Below, in pieces: positions 1 through 7,889 of a stretch of 64,000 bases of DNA. Each line of letters opens with the position of its first letter. The first letter of the stretch is position 1. Below the pieces are notes generated by a model. It had not been told where the DNA came from and did no database searches. It worked only from the letters and a program-made list of their open reading frames with translations. Source of the stretch: Hyphomicrobium denitrificans 1NES1 (GTDB lineage Bacteria > Pseudomonadota > Alphaproteobacteria > Rhizobiales > Hyphomicrobiaceae); the NCBI RefSeq assembly GCF_000230975.2, contig NC_021172.1:2604001-2668000 (forward strand). Reading direction: 5' to 3'. The position numbers were made by a program, and so were the translations under genes.

Positions 1-1022
1 TGAGAGATCGGGTGTGCTCCCGACCCGTCCGCATTCATAACGTACAAGCGCTGCGCCCCATCGCGGTCGCTTTCGAACACGATCTGGCGGCCATCCGGGG
101 AGTAGCTCGGACTGGTGTCGATGCCGTTCGACTCGGTCAGTCGGCGCGACTGCCGCGTCCTCAGGTCCATCTCGTAGATGCTGGAGCGGCCATCCGGCGT
201 CCCGAGACTCATAACGACCCTTTGTCCGTCAGGTGAGAATCGCGGCGCGAACGTCATACCCGGGAAATCGCCGACAAGCTCTCGCCGACCGGTCTCGAGG
301 TTCATGATGAAAACCTTCGGCTGGTCGGACGTGTATGACATGTAGGTGATTTCCTGATTCGTCGGCGAGAACCTCGGCGTCAGGACGAGTTCCTTGCCTT
401 GCGTCAGAAGGCGCACATTGGCGCCGTCCTGGTCCATGATTGCGAGCCGTTTGACGCGGTTCTGCGCCGGCCCCGTCTCGTCGACGAAGACAATGCGCGT
501 ATCGAAGTAGCCCTTTTCGCCGGTCAGCCGCTCATAGACGCTGTCTGCGATCATGTGCGCGATACGCCGCCAGTTCTGCGCGGATGTTGAAAATCGCTGG
601 CCGGCGAGCTGCTTCCCGCTCGCGACGTCCCACAGCCGGAACTCGGCGCCGACCCGGCCGTCACCGGCATTGACAACACGCCCGACGACGAGCGCATCGG
701 CCTGCACGGACCGCCAGTCGCCGAACCGCGGCACCGCGTTGATGTCTCTGATTTGCTCCAGGAACGACGCGCGGTCGAGGGGGCGGAATAGCCCCGAGCG
801 TTCGAGATCGGCCTGCAGCACGTCCGAGACGTTACCTGCGAGCTGCGGATCGTCACCGACGAACAACGGGATCGCTATGGGGATTGGAGCGATCGTTCCT
901 TCCGTCTGCGTCCCTTTGAGTTGTGCCAGCGCCCGTGTCGCCAAACCACAATCGAGCGTAAGCCCGACGGCAATCAGACAGATGAAGGCAAGCGCGTGCT
1001 GTAGGGGATTTTTCCGGCTCAT
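1..1022 (-). CDS. tolB: Tol-Pal system protein TolB (partial, C-terminus outside window)
   Basis: This is the periplasmic beta-propeller protein of the Tol-Pal envelope complex, which contacts Pal and the TolA C-terminal domain. The reading frame opens at an ATG at 1022 with a Sec-type signal peptide ending near ALAQ (about residue 34). An N-terminal TolB domain follows (IAIPLFVG, then [12 protein letters not shown]), and then WD40-like propeller repeats of the type [14 protein letters not shown] and [12 protein letters not shown]. About 340 residues are present; the family is usually about 430 to 450, so roughly the last quarter lies beyond base 1. It follows tolA by 80 bases on the same strand, as expected for tolQRAB. 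pal would be expected next, to the left. No frameshift is visible. Confidence 0.95.
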   Translation of the reverse strand, partial: MSRKNPLQHALAFICLIAVGLTLDCGLATRALAQLKGTQTEGTIAPIPIAIPLFVGDDPQLAGNVSDVLQADLERSGLFRPLDRASFLEQIRDINAVPRFGDWRSVQADALVVGRVVNAGDGRVGAEFRLWDVASGKQLAGQRFSTSAQNWRRIAHMIADSVYERLTGEKGYFDTRIVFVDETGPAQNRVKRLAIMDQDGANVRLLTQGKELVLTPRFSPTNQEITYMSYTSDQPKVFIMNLETGRRELVGDFPGMTFAPRFSPDGQRVVMSLGTPDGRSSIYEMDLRTRQSRRLTESNGIDTSPSYSPDGRQIVFESDRDGAQRLYVMNADGSGAHPIS

Positions 1023-1102
1023 GCTTGATGTCTCATCTGTCAATCGTTGGTCATTTCGAATGGTGCTTCGCTTCGCGGTCGAATGAAGCAACTTTTTGGC
1101 GT

Positions 1103-2242
1103 TTACAACATTTGGCGCGGATCGAAAGTCCAGTCGACGATCTTCCACGCATTGTATTTGTCGGGCGGCAATCTGAACGGCGCGCACATCCTTACGGCCC
1201 GGAGAGCAGCTTCCGTGTAGACTTGCCCCGCCGTGGTCGATGGTGCCGATGTGACACGAGGCTCGCCCGCGAGGCTACCGTCGGGGTTCATTTCCCAGTG
1301 CAATTCGACAACCGGAACCTCCTCGCCGCCGCCGGTGCCGGGCGGCCGCCAGCAACCGTTGAGCTGCGACTTGAGCATTCCCTTCAGCAAATCCTGCTCG
1401 CGCGCCGATAACACCGTATCGGTGCCGGTGGCCGTTCCCGCTTCCCTGCCGGTTTTATCGGCAGTCGTGCTTGAGCCCGCGGCCTGCTGACCTTTCTTCC
1501 GCGGATCCTTATCGAGCAGCGCTTTCGGAGGTGCGTCATCCGGCGATTTATCGAGGATCGAAGCGATCCTGCTCGGATCGAATTTTTTCTTTGCCGCCTC
1601 AGCCTTTTTCCTGGCTTCTTCCTGCTTCTTTTTTTTCAGCTCAGCGGCGCGCTTCTTTTTCGCGGCCTCCTCGGCTTTTTTCTTGGCTTCTTCTTCGGCT
1701 TTTTTCTTTGCCTCGTCCTCAGCCTTTTTCTTGGCTTCCTCTTCGGCCTGCTTCTTGGCTTCCTCAGCCTTGCGCTCATCCTCGAGCTTCTGCTCCAGGA
1801 GCTTCTTGTCGTCGGGCGTGGGTCCGGGTGCAGGCTCAGGCGGCGGGGGCGGTTCCTCCAGCTTTTTGGCGATCGGATCGGGCTTCACCTGCTCGGCTGC
1901 TTTCGGAGGTTCGGCAGGCGGAGGAGGTTCTGCCTCGGGCGGCGGCTCGGCCTTGGCGACTTCCTGCTCCTGCGGCGGTGGAGGAGGCGGGGGCGCGGCG
2001 TTGCTCGGCTTTGCGGTGTCGTTCTTGCTGTCGTCGGGCTTTGGTTCTTCCTTAGCCTTCGTCTCGAGATTTTTCGCGTCCTCGCTGCCTTGTTTCAGGC
2101 GCAGGAATTCCGACGGCGTGATGATGTCGGCAGCGATCGCCGGCGTGTCAGGCGTCAGCTCCGGAACAGAGCGCATGGAAAACAGCGCCCATCCGAGAAG
2201 CGCGGCGTGGAAAGTTAAGGACAGGACAAGTCCGAAGGGCAC
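1103..2242 (-). CDS. tolA: Tol-Pal system protein TolA (TonB/TolA C-terminal domain)
   Basis: TolA is the inner-membrane-anchored rod that links the TolQR motor to TolB/Pal across the periplasm. A single membrane helix lies at residues 2-22 ([19 protein letters not shown]). A Pro/Glu/Lys-rich stretch follows, then a Lys/Ala/Glu helix from about residue 145 to 215 with an 8-residue repeat unit (KKKAEEEA). A globular C-terminal domain covers about residues 285-379 ([17 protein letters not shown] and later [13 protein letters not shown]). The length of 379 is normal for alphaproteobacterial TolA. The start lies 2 bases after the tolR stop codon, indicating translational coupling. Confidence 0.93.
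   Translation of the reverse strand: MPFGLVLSLTFHAALLGWALFSMRSVPELTPDTPAIAADIITPSEFLRLKQGSEDAKNLETKAKEEPKPDDSKNDTAKPSNAAPPPPPPPQEQEVAKAEPPPEAEPPPPAEPPKAAEQVKPDPIAKKLEEPPPPPEPAPGPTPDDKKLLEQKLEDERKAEEAKKQAEEEAKKKAEDEAKKKAEEEAKKKAEEAAKKKRAAELKKKKQEEARKKAEAAKKKFDPSRIASILDKSPDDAPPKALLDKDPRKKGQQAAGSSTTADKTGREAGTATGTDTVLSAREQDLLKGMLKSQLNGCWRPPGTGGGEEVPVVELHWEMNPDGSLAGEPRVTSAPSTTAGQVYTEAALRAVRMCAPFRLPPDKYNAWKIVDWTFDPRQML
1600..1770 (-). repeat. Tandem 24-bp coding repeat in tolA rod domain
   Basis: Imperfect repeats with a period of about 24 bases encode successive Lys-Lys-Lys-Ala-Glu-Glu-Glu-Ala units. This creates the long charged helix of TolA. The tract is likely to vary in length between strains through slippage, although only one allele is visible here. 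Confidence 0.7.
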
Positions 2243-2244
2243 CG

Positions 2245-2703
2245 CTAAGTGCCTCCCTTCTCCTGATCGAGAACGAACGACAGCTTTTTGAATCCACCGT
2301 CGTTGATGCGCCCCATCACTTTCATTACGACGCCGTACGGAACGCCTCTATCGCCGCGCACGAAAATCGTCTCGTCGTAACCGTTCTTCGCAATGGCCTT
2401 GAGCTTGGTCGCGAGGTCGTCGAGACTGATCTGCGTATCGCCGATGAAGACGTCACCGTTGACCTTCACCGTGACGGCGAGCGGTTCCTGCTTCGGCGTC
2501 GGAATCTGCTGTCCCTTCGCCTCCGGAAGGTCGACCGGAATGCCGACTTGCAGAAGCGGCGCGGCGACCATGAAAATGATCAAGAGCACAAGCATCACGT
2601 CGACCATCGGCGTGACGTTGATTTCGCTCATCGGCGCGTTGCGGCCGCGGCGTCTGCGACCGCGCCCACCGCCACCACCGCCTACTTTTATGCTTGCACC
2701 CAT
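2245..2703 (-). CDS. tolR: Tol-Pal system proton-channel subunit TolR (ExbD/TolR family)
   Basis: TolR is an inner-membrane protein that works with TolQ to convert proton-motive force into movement of TolA. The N-terminus is cytoplasmic and rich in Gly and Arg. It is followed by the family signature MSEINVTPMVDVMLVLLII, in which Asp35 is the expected proton-carrying residue of the single membrane helix. The periplasmic domain contains PVDLPEA and ends near residue 152, a normal length. It lies 4 bases downstream of tolQ and 2 bases upstream of tolA, so tolQ, tolR and tolA form one tightly packed unit. Confidence 0.96.
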   Translation of the reverse strand: MGASIKVGGGGGGRGRRRRGRNAPMSEINVTPMVDVMLVLLIIFMVAAPLLQVGIPVDLPEAKGQQIPTPKQEPLAVTVKVNGDVFIGDTQISLDDLATKLKAIAKNGYDETIFVRGDRGVPYGVVMKVMGRINDGGFKKLSFVLDQEKGGT

Positions 2704-2707
2704 GTGA

Positions 2708-3436
2708 TCAGGTCCTCACGTCGATCTGACGCGATACGATCGCGGCGAACTCGTCGGAAAAGGCGTAGAGACGCTGAGAGATCGCAGAGGAATCGGCGGA
2801 AAATTTGTTATAAAAAACGACGGCCGGAATAGCCGCCATAAGTCCGAGCGCGGTTGCAAAAAGCGCCTCTGCGATACCCGGCGCAACGACGGCAAGAGAC
2901 GTATTCTTCGATACGGCGATCGACTGGAAACTCGTCATGATGCCCCAGACGGTGCCGAAAAGACCGACGAACGGCGCCGTCGAGCCGACGGTCGCGAGAA
3001 AGAGCAGACGGCGGTCGAGGCGCTCCATTTCGCGGCTGATCGTAACGTCCATCACCTTCTCGACGCGAAGCTGAATGCCGCCGAGGGCACGAATGTTGCC
3101 TTCGACGGAGCGCTTCCATTCGCGCATCGCGGCGACAAACAATGCAGCCATCGTGATCGTGCGTCCGCGCGAGAGATTTGCATAAAGCTCATCGAGCGAC
3201 TGACCGGACCAGAAGAGCTGCTCGAAACGATCGCTCTCAACGCGCGCACGGCGGAACGCGAGAAGCTTCTCGAAAATGATTGCCCAAGACCAAACAGAGG
3301 CGAGCCCTAATCCCGTCATCACGATTTTGACGACGATACTGGCCTGCATGAACAGTTCGATGAAGGAAAACCCGGCTGCATTGACCGGAGCAACGACGCC
3401 TTGAGCGACATCCGCAGGATTCATTTCACCATCCAT
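2708..3436 (-). CDS. tolQ: Tol-Pal system proton-channel subunit TolQ (MotA/TolQ/ExbB family)
   Basis: TolQ is the multi-span stator subunit of the Tol motor. Membrane segments are visible near residues 33-55, 145-170 (LFLATVGSTAPFVGLFGTVW) and 180-212. The conserved VGSTAPFVGLFGTVWGIM and EALFATALGLMAAIPAV motifs of the family are present. The length of 242 residues is typical. It is the first gene of the tol unit. The upstream 636 bases to the divergent permease operon must hold its promoter unless it is read from a more distant one. In many relatives ybgC lies directly upstream; here it is about 4 kb away, with the permease operon in between. Confidence 0.96.
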   Translation of the reverse strand: MDGEMNPADVAQGVVAPVNAAGFSFIELFMQASIVVKIVMTGLGLASVWSWAIIFEKLLAFRRARVESDRFEQLFWSGQSLDELYANLSRGRTITMAALFVAAMREWKRSVEGNIRALGGIQLRVEKVMDVTISREMERLDRRLLFLATVGSTAPFVGLFGTVWGIMTSFQSIAVSKNTSLAVVAPGIAEALFATALGLMAAIPAVVFYNKFSADSSAISQRLYAFSDEFAAIVSRQIDVRT

Positions 3437-4072
3437 GTCGAAGAACTGCAGAGCTCTGTTGGAGCGCGCATGAGATTAACGGTCAGGAAGCGTCGGCGAT
3501 CGCGCGCCGCGGGCTCGCTCGCGATTGCGTTTTGACGGTGTAATGACGTTCATCCCGACAGCCATGCCCCGCCGCATGCGCTTCTCTTAGAACAGAGCTT
3601 TCGCCGCGCAATATGACCAAACAAGGGCTCCCCTACCGCAGTCCTGATGGCGCACGCTGCGGTTTATCCACGTAAAATGTGCGACGAAACCTCTCCCTCG
3701 CGCTGCGCGGCGGCCGACGCCCGGCCTGCGCCCCGAATCAACGACCGCTTCTTCCCAGTGGCCGATATCGACGACTCGTGCACTCTATTTCAGCAGTTGA
3801 CTAATATTTATGCATTTCGCATTGCAAAATGACAATAACACGCTGATTTCCTAGCGTTGATTCTGCCTTCATGTGCAGCGCATTGGACGCACCGCATCAT
3901 CGAATTTTGTTTTCATGTTACGAAAAAAAGTTGACTAGGAGCCAACTAATACGCGAGTTGATAGTAGCTCGGGCAATCAGGCAAAGTGCCACACTTCGCC
4001 CTCGCCGGGGTTCAAATTTGCAATCAGAAAAAAGACCTCTTTCCGTTCACGTTGGATGACAGGGAAACGCCA
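3437..4072. other. Long divergent intergenic region between tolQ and the permease operon
   Basis: These 636 bases contain no convincing gene; short frames at 3647-3832 and 3871-4059 have no plausible ribosome site or family resemblance. The half nearest the permease operon is noticeably AT-rich. It carries repeated AGTTGA-type motifs, described separately. Promoters for tolQ (minus) and the permease unit (plus) are expected here, but no near-consensus -35/-10 pair with correct spacing was identified by eye. Confidence 0.6.
3795..3964. promoter_or_regulatory. Repeated AGTTGACTA-type motifs, candidate operator array
   Basis: The 9-mer AGTTGACTA occurs at 3795-3803 and again at 3929-3937. A close variant, AGTTGATAG, lies at 3956-3964. 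An inverted half, CCAACTA, sits at 3942-3948 and makes a dyad with the 3929 copy. The array lies 110-280 bases upstream of the first permease-operon gene. Repetition in direct and inverted orientation suggests a transcription-factor binding region. No regulator is identified. Confidence 0.35.
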
Positions 4073-4375
4073 ATGCAAAAGGAAAATCCTCACGCAGATC
4101 CACGAATAGCCAAGTTGTTTTCCGGGGACCGTAACTGGTCGCTGGTCGCAGTTGCCGTCCTATGGGCGCTCTATGCCTTCGTCTTCTTTGAAACGAAGGA
4201 CTACCTGGGCGATCCGCAGGTTGGTTGGACGCTCGCGATATTTGGCGGGCTTGTCGTCTTATTCAATACCGCAGCCATTTTGGCGATGGTCGCGCACCTC
4301 AGTGAGGAGCGTGAAGAAATTTACGGGCTAGATCTGCATTACATCGATCTGGCGAAGAAAAAATCTTATAGTTGA
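4073..4375 (+). CDS. Small two-span membrane protein, first gene of permease operon
   Basis: This encodes a 100-residue protein of unknown family. The ATG at 4073 is preferred because it opens directly on MQKENPHADPR; the longer upstream frame has no matching character. Two hydrophobic segments are visible, about residues 20-37 (SLVAVAVLWALYAFVFF) and 46-68 (GWTLAIFGGLVVLFNTAAIL). The tail is charged and cytoplasm-like, ending KKKSYS. Its stop overlaps the region of the next gene's ribosome site, and it begins a co-directional run ending with an APC permease. A role as an accessory subunit or assembly factor of that permease is inferred from context only. Confidence 0.8.
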   Translation: MQKENPHADPRIAKLFSGDRNWSLVAVAVLWALYAFVFFETKDYLGDPQVGWTLAIFGGLVVLFNTAAILAMVAHLSEEREEIYGLDLHYIDLAKKKSYS

Positions 4376-4386
4376 TAGGTGGTACC

Positions 4387-4773
4387 GTGGAAAAGCCTCA
4401 CTACGAACCTCCAAAGCAATCTGCTCTCGGCCAGCTCTTCGACAGTTTGTTCCTGCTCGTCCTCGTGCTTGCCGCACTTTTCACTCCTCTCTACTTGAAA
4501 CTAGCTGGTGGCGGCAAAATCGAGCTGCCCCTTGCGGACAAATCGACGTGGGCCGGTCTCGGCCAGAATGCAGCGCAAGCCGCGCAGTGGGAGAAGCTCG
4601 GTTTCCATCCGGACACTGCTGCTCCGCTCATCACGTCACGGTTCGATTACAGCTTCAGCCCGCTCGAACTCGGCATCACCGCAGTCGTGGTGATCGGTTA
4701 TTTCGTGCTGCTGTTTATGTTCTCGAAGCGGGAATACATCGAAGTGATCGAAGAACGCTTCGGCAGAAAGTGA
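4387..4773 (+). CDS. Small two-span membrane protein, second gene of permease operon
   Basis: This encodes 128 residues from a GTG at 4387, chosen because AGGTGG at 4377-4382 sits just upstream; a TTG at 4372 would overlap the previous stop. An N-terminal membrane helix lies at about residues 17-38 (LFLLVLVLAALFTPLYL). A polar, probably periplasmic loop of about 55 residues follows. A second helix near residues 93-115 (LGITAVVVIGYFVLLFMF) is followed by a charged tail SKREYIEVIEERFGRK. The family is not recognised. The 11-base spacing to the previous gene and 9 bases to the next argue for one transcript and a shared complex. Confidence 0.78.
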   Translation: MEKPHYEPPKQSALGQLFDSLFLLVLVLAALFTPLYLKLAGGGKIELPLADKSTWAGLGQNAAQAAQWEKLGFHPDTAAPLITSRFDYSFSPLELGITAVVVIGYFVLLFMFSKREYIEVIEERFGRK

Positions 4774-4782
4774 GAGGCAGAG

Positions 4783-4968
4783 ATGGACAATTGGCAACTC
4801 CTCGAATATGCGGCCTGGGCCCTCTCGGCTCTGCTTGGTCTCTACATGCTCTTTGACACGATCAAAACTAATCGCGCTTATAGCGAAGATCTCCTGACGT
4901 CTTCGCGTGAAGGCGAGATCGACGAAACGCTGGTCATTGACCCGCCACACCAAGGGGGACATCTATGA
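4783..4968 (+). CDS. Very small single-span membrane protein, third gene of permease operon
   Basis: This encodes 61 residues. A purine-rich ribosome site (GAGAGGCAGAG) precedes the ATG. One membrane helix is visible at about residues 8-25 (EYAAWALSALLGLYMLF). An acidic cytoplasmic tail follows, containing YSEDLLTSSREGEIDETLV. The stop codon overlaps the permease start codon in an ATGA arrangement (4965-4968), so translation of the permease is probably coupled to it. No family is recognised. Small size, membrane topology and coupling make a permease subunit or regulator the most economical reading, but this is inference. Confidence 0.78.
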   Translation: MDNWQLLEYAAWALSALLGLYMLFDTIKTNRAYSEDLLTSSREGEIDETLVIDPPHQGGHL

Positions 4969-6350
4969 ACCAGGCGACAGCCGTTCACGGAGAGAAGATT
5001 TCTCTTCTCCGCGTTCTAGGCCCAGCTCACGTGTGGGCATTGGGCGTCGGCATCGTGCTCGTCGGCGAGTACATGGGCTGGAACTTCGCAGTTGGCAAAG
5101 GCGGCGCAATTGCTGCCTTGATCGCCTGCTGGGCAGCCGGCCTGCTTTATACCTGCGTCGCCATGATCGACTCGGAAGTGACGTCCACCGTCGCTGCCGC
5201 CGGCGGTCAATATGCGCAGTCGAAACACATCATCGGACCGTTGATGGCGTTCAACGTCGGCCTCTATCTCGTGTTCGCATACACGATGCTCGAGGCGGCG
5301 AATGCCATCACGCTCGGCTACCTCGTCCAGACAGTCGGACAAATGGCCGGATTCGCCGAAGCGCATGACAAGCCGTTCATCGTCTTGACCATCATGTTTT
5401 TGGCCTGGCTCAACTACCGAGGTGTCTACGCGACCTTGACGGTGAATCTGATCCTCACCGCCATAGCGTTCATCGCCATCGTCATCCTGTTCACAGCAGT
5501 GAAGCCGTGGTCGACCGAATTGCTCAATCATAAGGAAATCCTGAATGGACTGCCTTATGGCTGGATCGGCGTCCTTGCATCGCTGCATTTCGGTCTCTGG
5601 TATTATCTTGGGATCGAAGGAACGTGTCAGGCTGCCGAAGAAGTCCGGTCACCAGCACGATCGCTGCCACTCGGAACGATGACCGGCATCATGACGCTGC
5701 TCATCGCGGCAACGATGACGTGGTATCTCTGCGCAGGTCTAATGCCATGGGAATACCTCGGCCAGGCAACGACGCCGCTCTTCGATGCCGCTCGGCTGAC
5801 AAGCTCGATGCCGTTGATGGTGCTGCTGTTTGTCGGAACGATGTTCTCGACGCTGGCCTCGGCCAACGGCTGCATCAACGATGCTTCGCGAGCGTGGTTC
5901 TCGATGGGCCGCGACCGCTATCTGCCGACGTGGTTCGGCGCCGTGCATCCGAAGAACAGGACGCCCTTCCGGTCGATCGTGTTCCTGGTGCCTGTCGCGT
6001 TGATCTTCGCATACTTCGCGCCGCTTGATCAGGTCATCACCTTCTCGATCCTGTCCGGTCTGCTCGAATATACGTACATGTCGATCCAGGTGATCTTCTT
6101 CCGGCAGATGTGGCCGCTTGACTCGATCAAGCGCGGATACGTGCATCCGTTCCATCCGCTGCCGGCACTTGTGCTTCTGGCTATCTGCTCCACGACGTAC
6201 TTCGCAGTGTTCCTCGGGTATGGCACCCAGCTCATCGCGATGATGGTGTTCTTCATCGTCGCTTCGCTGTGGTTCCATTTCCACCGCTACAAGTACGTCC
6301 GGCGCGGCGACCAGTTCACGATGAACTGGCCACGGCCAAGAGGTTACTGA
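4965..6350 (+). CDS. APC-superfamily amino acid/amine permease
   Basis: This is a 461-residue integral membrane protein with about 12 hydrophobic segments. It begins SLLRVLGPAHVWALGVGIVL and contains VGEYMGWNFAVGKGGA, which is the glycine-rich first-helix region of the amino acid-polyamine-organocation superfamily. The internal motif YYLGIEGTCQAAEEVRSPARS matches the conserved cytoplasmic E-G-x-x-x-A-x-E-E-x-x-x-P motif of APC permeases. It most resembles the ethanolamine/amine branch, so an amine or amino acid substrate is likely but not determinable here. Three small membrane proteins precede it and two membrane-associated proteins follow, which is unusual for a single-polypeptide carrier. 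Confidence 0.85.
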   Translation: MNQATAVHGEKISLLRVLGPAHVWALGVGIVLVGEYMGWNFAVGKGGAIAALIACWAAGLLYTCVAMIDSEVTSTVAAAGGQYAQSKHIIGPLMAFNVGLYLVFAYTMLEAANAITLGYLVQTVGQMAGFAEAHDKPFIVLTIMFLAWLNYRGVYATLTVNLILTAIAFIAIVILFTAVKPWSTELLNHKEILNGLPYGWIGVLASLHFGLWYYLGIEGTCQAAEEVRSPARSLPLGTMTGIMTLLIAATMTWYLCAGLMPWEYLGQATTPLFDAARLTSSMPLMVLLFVGTMFSTLASANGCINDASRAWFSMGRDRYLPTWFGAVHPKNRTPFRSIVFLVPVALIFAYFAPLDQVITFSILSGLLEYTYMSIQVIFFRQMWPLDSIKRGYVHPFHPLPALVLLAICSTTYFAVFLGYGTQLIAMMVFFIVASLWFHFHRYKYVRRGDQFTMNWPRPRGY

Positions 6351-6416
6351 GGTCCGCAACTCACAGGTGGCGCATTCTTTGCGATGCGTCACCTGTTTTT
6401 CGAGAGAGAACCGTTC

Positions 6417-7097
6417 ATGCCTCTCATGCTTGCTGCTTTGCTGCTAGTCGCATCGGTCTCGATTCTTGTCTTTTTCGGCCGCCACGAGGCGCGCGTGGCC
6501 GCGGCCGCCCGTCATCGCATTCTCGATCCTTCCCTGAACGTCCTCGAGGCGGCCAAAGTCGAAATCGACGCTTGCGACTTTCCGAAGATGGAGGGGAAAT
6601 TTCGTGGACGCTCATTCCGCGTCGCCCTCGTTCCCGACACGCTGACGTTTCGCCGGTTGCCACAGCTTTGGCTCGACGTCACGCTCAAGCGCAGCCTGCC
6701 AGTCGACGGCAGCGTCGCAATCCTCGTCCGGCAATCGGGCGCTGATTATTTTTCGCTGACCGATCACCTCAACGAACGGTTGGCGCCGCCTGAAAACTTT
6801 CCGGACGTGTGTCTGATCAAGGGCGACGGCCCGGGCGCCCGTCACATCCTCGACCGGATTGCTCCTTATGTGGCGAGTCTCCTTCGCGATCCTCACTTCA
6901 AGGAGATCGCCATTACACCGCGCGGCATCCGCATCATGCGCCAGCTTGCGGAAGGCAAGCGCGGCGACCACCTCATTCTGAGGCAAATCGTTTTCGAAGG
7001 CGCCCGGCTCAACCCCGAAGAGCTCGAGGACGTCATCGCTGCGGTACTCGAAATCGAGACTCTTCTTCTCAACGTCAAGCTGGTGTCTGCTGCATGA
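6417..7097 (+). CDS. Membrane-anchored protein of unknown function, fifth gene of permease operon
   Basis: This encodes 226 residues starting at the ATG at 6417, just after a GAGAGAG ribosome site; an ATG at 6384 is in frame but less well placed. An N-terminal anchor (LMLAALLLVASVSILVFF, residues 3-20) is followed by a soluble domain of about 200 residues with no recognised signature. The soluble domain contains ITPRGIRIMRQLAEGKRGDHLILRQ. It lies 66 bases after the permease and overlaps the next gene by 4 bases. The position suggests a function tied to the transporter, but this is unproven. Confidence 0.75.
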   Translation: MPLMLAALLLVASVSILVFFGRHEARVAAAARHRILDPSLNVLEAAKVEIDACDFPKMEGKFRGRSFRVALVPDTLTFRRLPQLWLDVTLKRSLPVDGSVAILVRQSGADYFSLTDHLNERLAPPENFPDVCLIKGDGPGARHILDRIAPYVASLLRDPHFKEIAITPRGIRIMRQLAEGKRGDHLILRQIVFEGARLNPEELEDVIAAVLEIETLLLNVKLVSAA

Positions 7098-7381
7098 ATG
7101 CACTGCAAGCCGAGCGCAAACCCATAAACCCGTATCTGGTTCTGGCTCTTGCGATTGTTCTTCCGGGCATGGGGCATGTTGCGATCGGCCAGCAACAGCG
7201 CGGCTTCATGTTCGCCATGTTTACGCTGCTGCTCGCGTTGCTCACTTGGCAAATCGCGCCCCCCGACCGTTCGATGATCGGGCGATCGGCACTGGGGCTA
7301 TTCGTGTGGGCGCTTTCGATCCCAGACGCTTACCGTCTCGCGCGTGTGAACTGGGAGACTTGGAAGCGAAAGCATCCTTAG
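7094..7381 (+). CDS. Small membrane protein with PGxGH motif, last gene of permease operon
   Basis: This encodes 95 residues. The ATG overlaps the preceding stop as ATGA (7094-7097), indicating coupled translation. Two to three hydrophobic segments are visible. The motif LPGMGHVAIGQQQRGFMFA resembles the P-G-x-G-(H/Q)-x-x-x-G-x-x-x-x-G pattern found in several small TM2-like bacterial membrane families. The C-terminus is basic (ARVNWETWKRKHP). Function unknown. It converges with ybgC, 31 bases away. Confidence 0.75.
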   Translation: MNALQAERKPINPYLVLALAIVLPGMGHVAIGQQQRGFMFAMFTLLLALLTWQIAPPDRSMIGRSALGLFVWALSIPDAYRLARVNWETWKRKHP

Positions 7382-7412
7382 GCTTCGGCCTATTCCTTCG
7401 ACTTCCGCGCCG

Positions 7413-7889
7413 CTAGCTCGCTTGCGTGTGCGCGAGGAAAGCATTGCGCACGGCGTCGCTCAAACGCAGCGGCTTCCCCGATACCGATATGAGAACCACC
7501 GTCACCTCGGCTTCGGCGATGCGCTTGCCGTCGCGAATGACCGTCTGAATGAGCGTGACGCTCGCGCCGCCAATCTCCTTGACGCGGGTTTCGACCTCGA
7601 GCAGGTCGTCCATGCGTGCGGGGCGGAAGAAGTCGAAGCTCATCCGACGAACGACGAACGCAGCCGGCTCGCGGTTTTCGGAGCCATCGATCAAGCGGCG
7701 CGCATCGGTTCCGAGCAGCCTCAGAAAGTCGGTGCGGCCTCGCTCGCAAAAACGCACGTACGATGCGTGATAGACGACACCGCCAGCGTCGGTATCTTCA
7801 AAATAGACGCGGACGGCAAGCACGTGGCGCTGCCCGCTGTCGTCGCGGATGAGGCGGCCCGCAAGATCCGGCCATTCACGGGCGGTCAC
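7413..7889 (-). CDS. ybgC: Tol-Pal-associated acyl-CoA thioesterase YbgC
   Basis: This is a hot-dog-fold thioesterase of 158 residues. The family signature YFEDTDAGGVVYHASYVRFCERGRTDFL is split over residues 29-56, with the expected catalytic Asp34 and His41. YbgC proteins hydrolyse short or medium acyl-CoA or acyl-ACP and are commonly encoded at the head of tol-pal operons. Here the gene overlaps the upstream phosphoesterase gene by 4 bases and ends facing the permease operon, so it is physically separated from tolQ. A slightly extended N-terminus (about 20 residues) precedes the fold. Confidence 0.92.
   Translation of the reverse strand: MTAREWPDLAGRLIRDDSGQRHVLAVRVYFEDTDAGGVVYHASYVRFCERGRTDFLRLLGTDARRLIDGSENREPAAFVVRRMSFDFFRPARMDDLLEVETRVKEIGGASVTLIQTVIRDGKRIAEAEVTVVLISVSGKPLRLSDAVRNAFLAHTQAS

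Noticed and set aside
1683..2291. 202-residue plus-strand frame opposite tolA
   Set aside because: It is a low-complexity Ser/Gly-rich mirror of the tolA repeat and has no family features; tolA is certain.
3990..4030. tRNA T-arm-like sequence GGGGTTCAAATTTG
   Set aside because: No acceptor, D or anticodon stems can be drawn around it.
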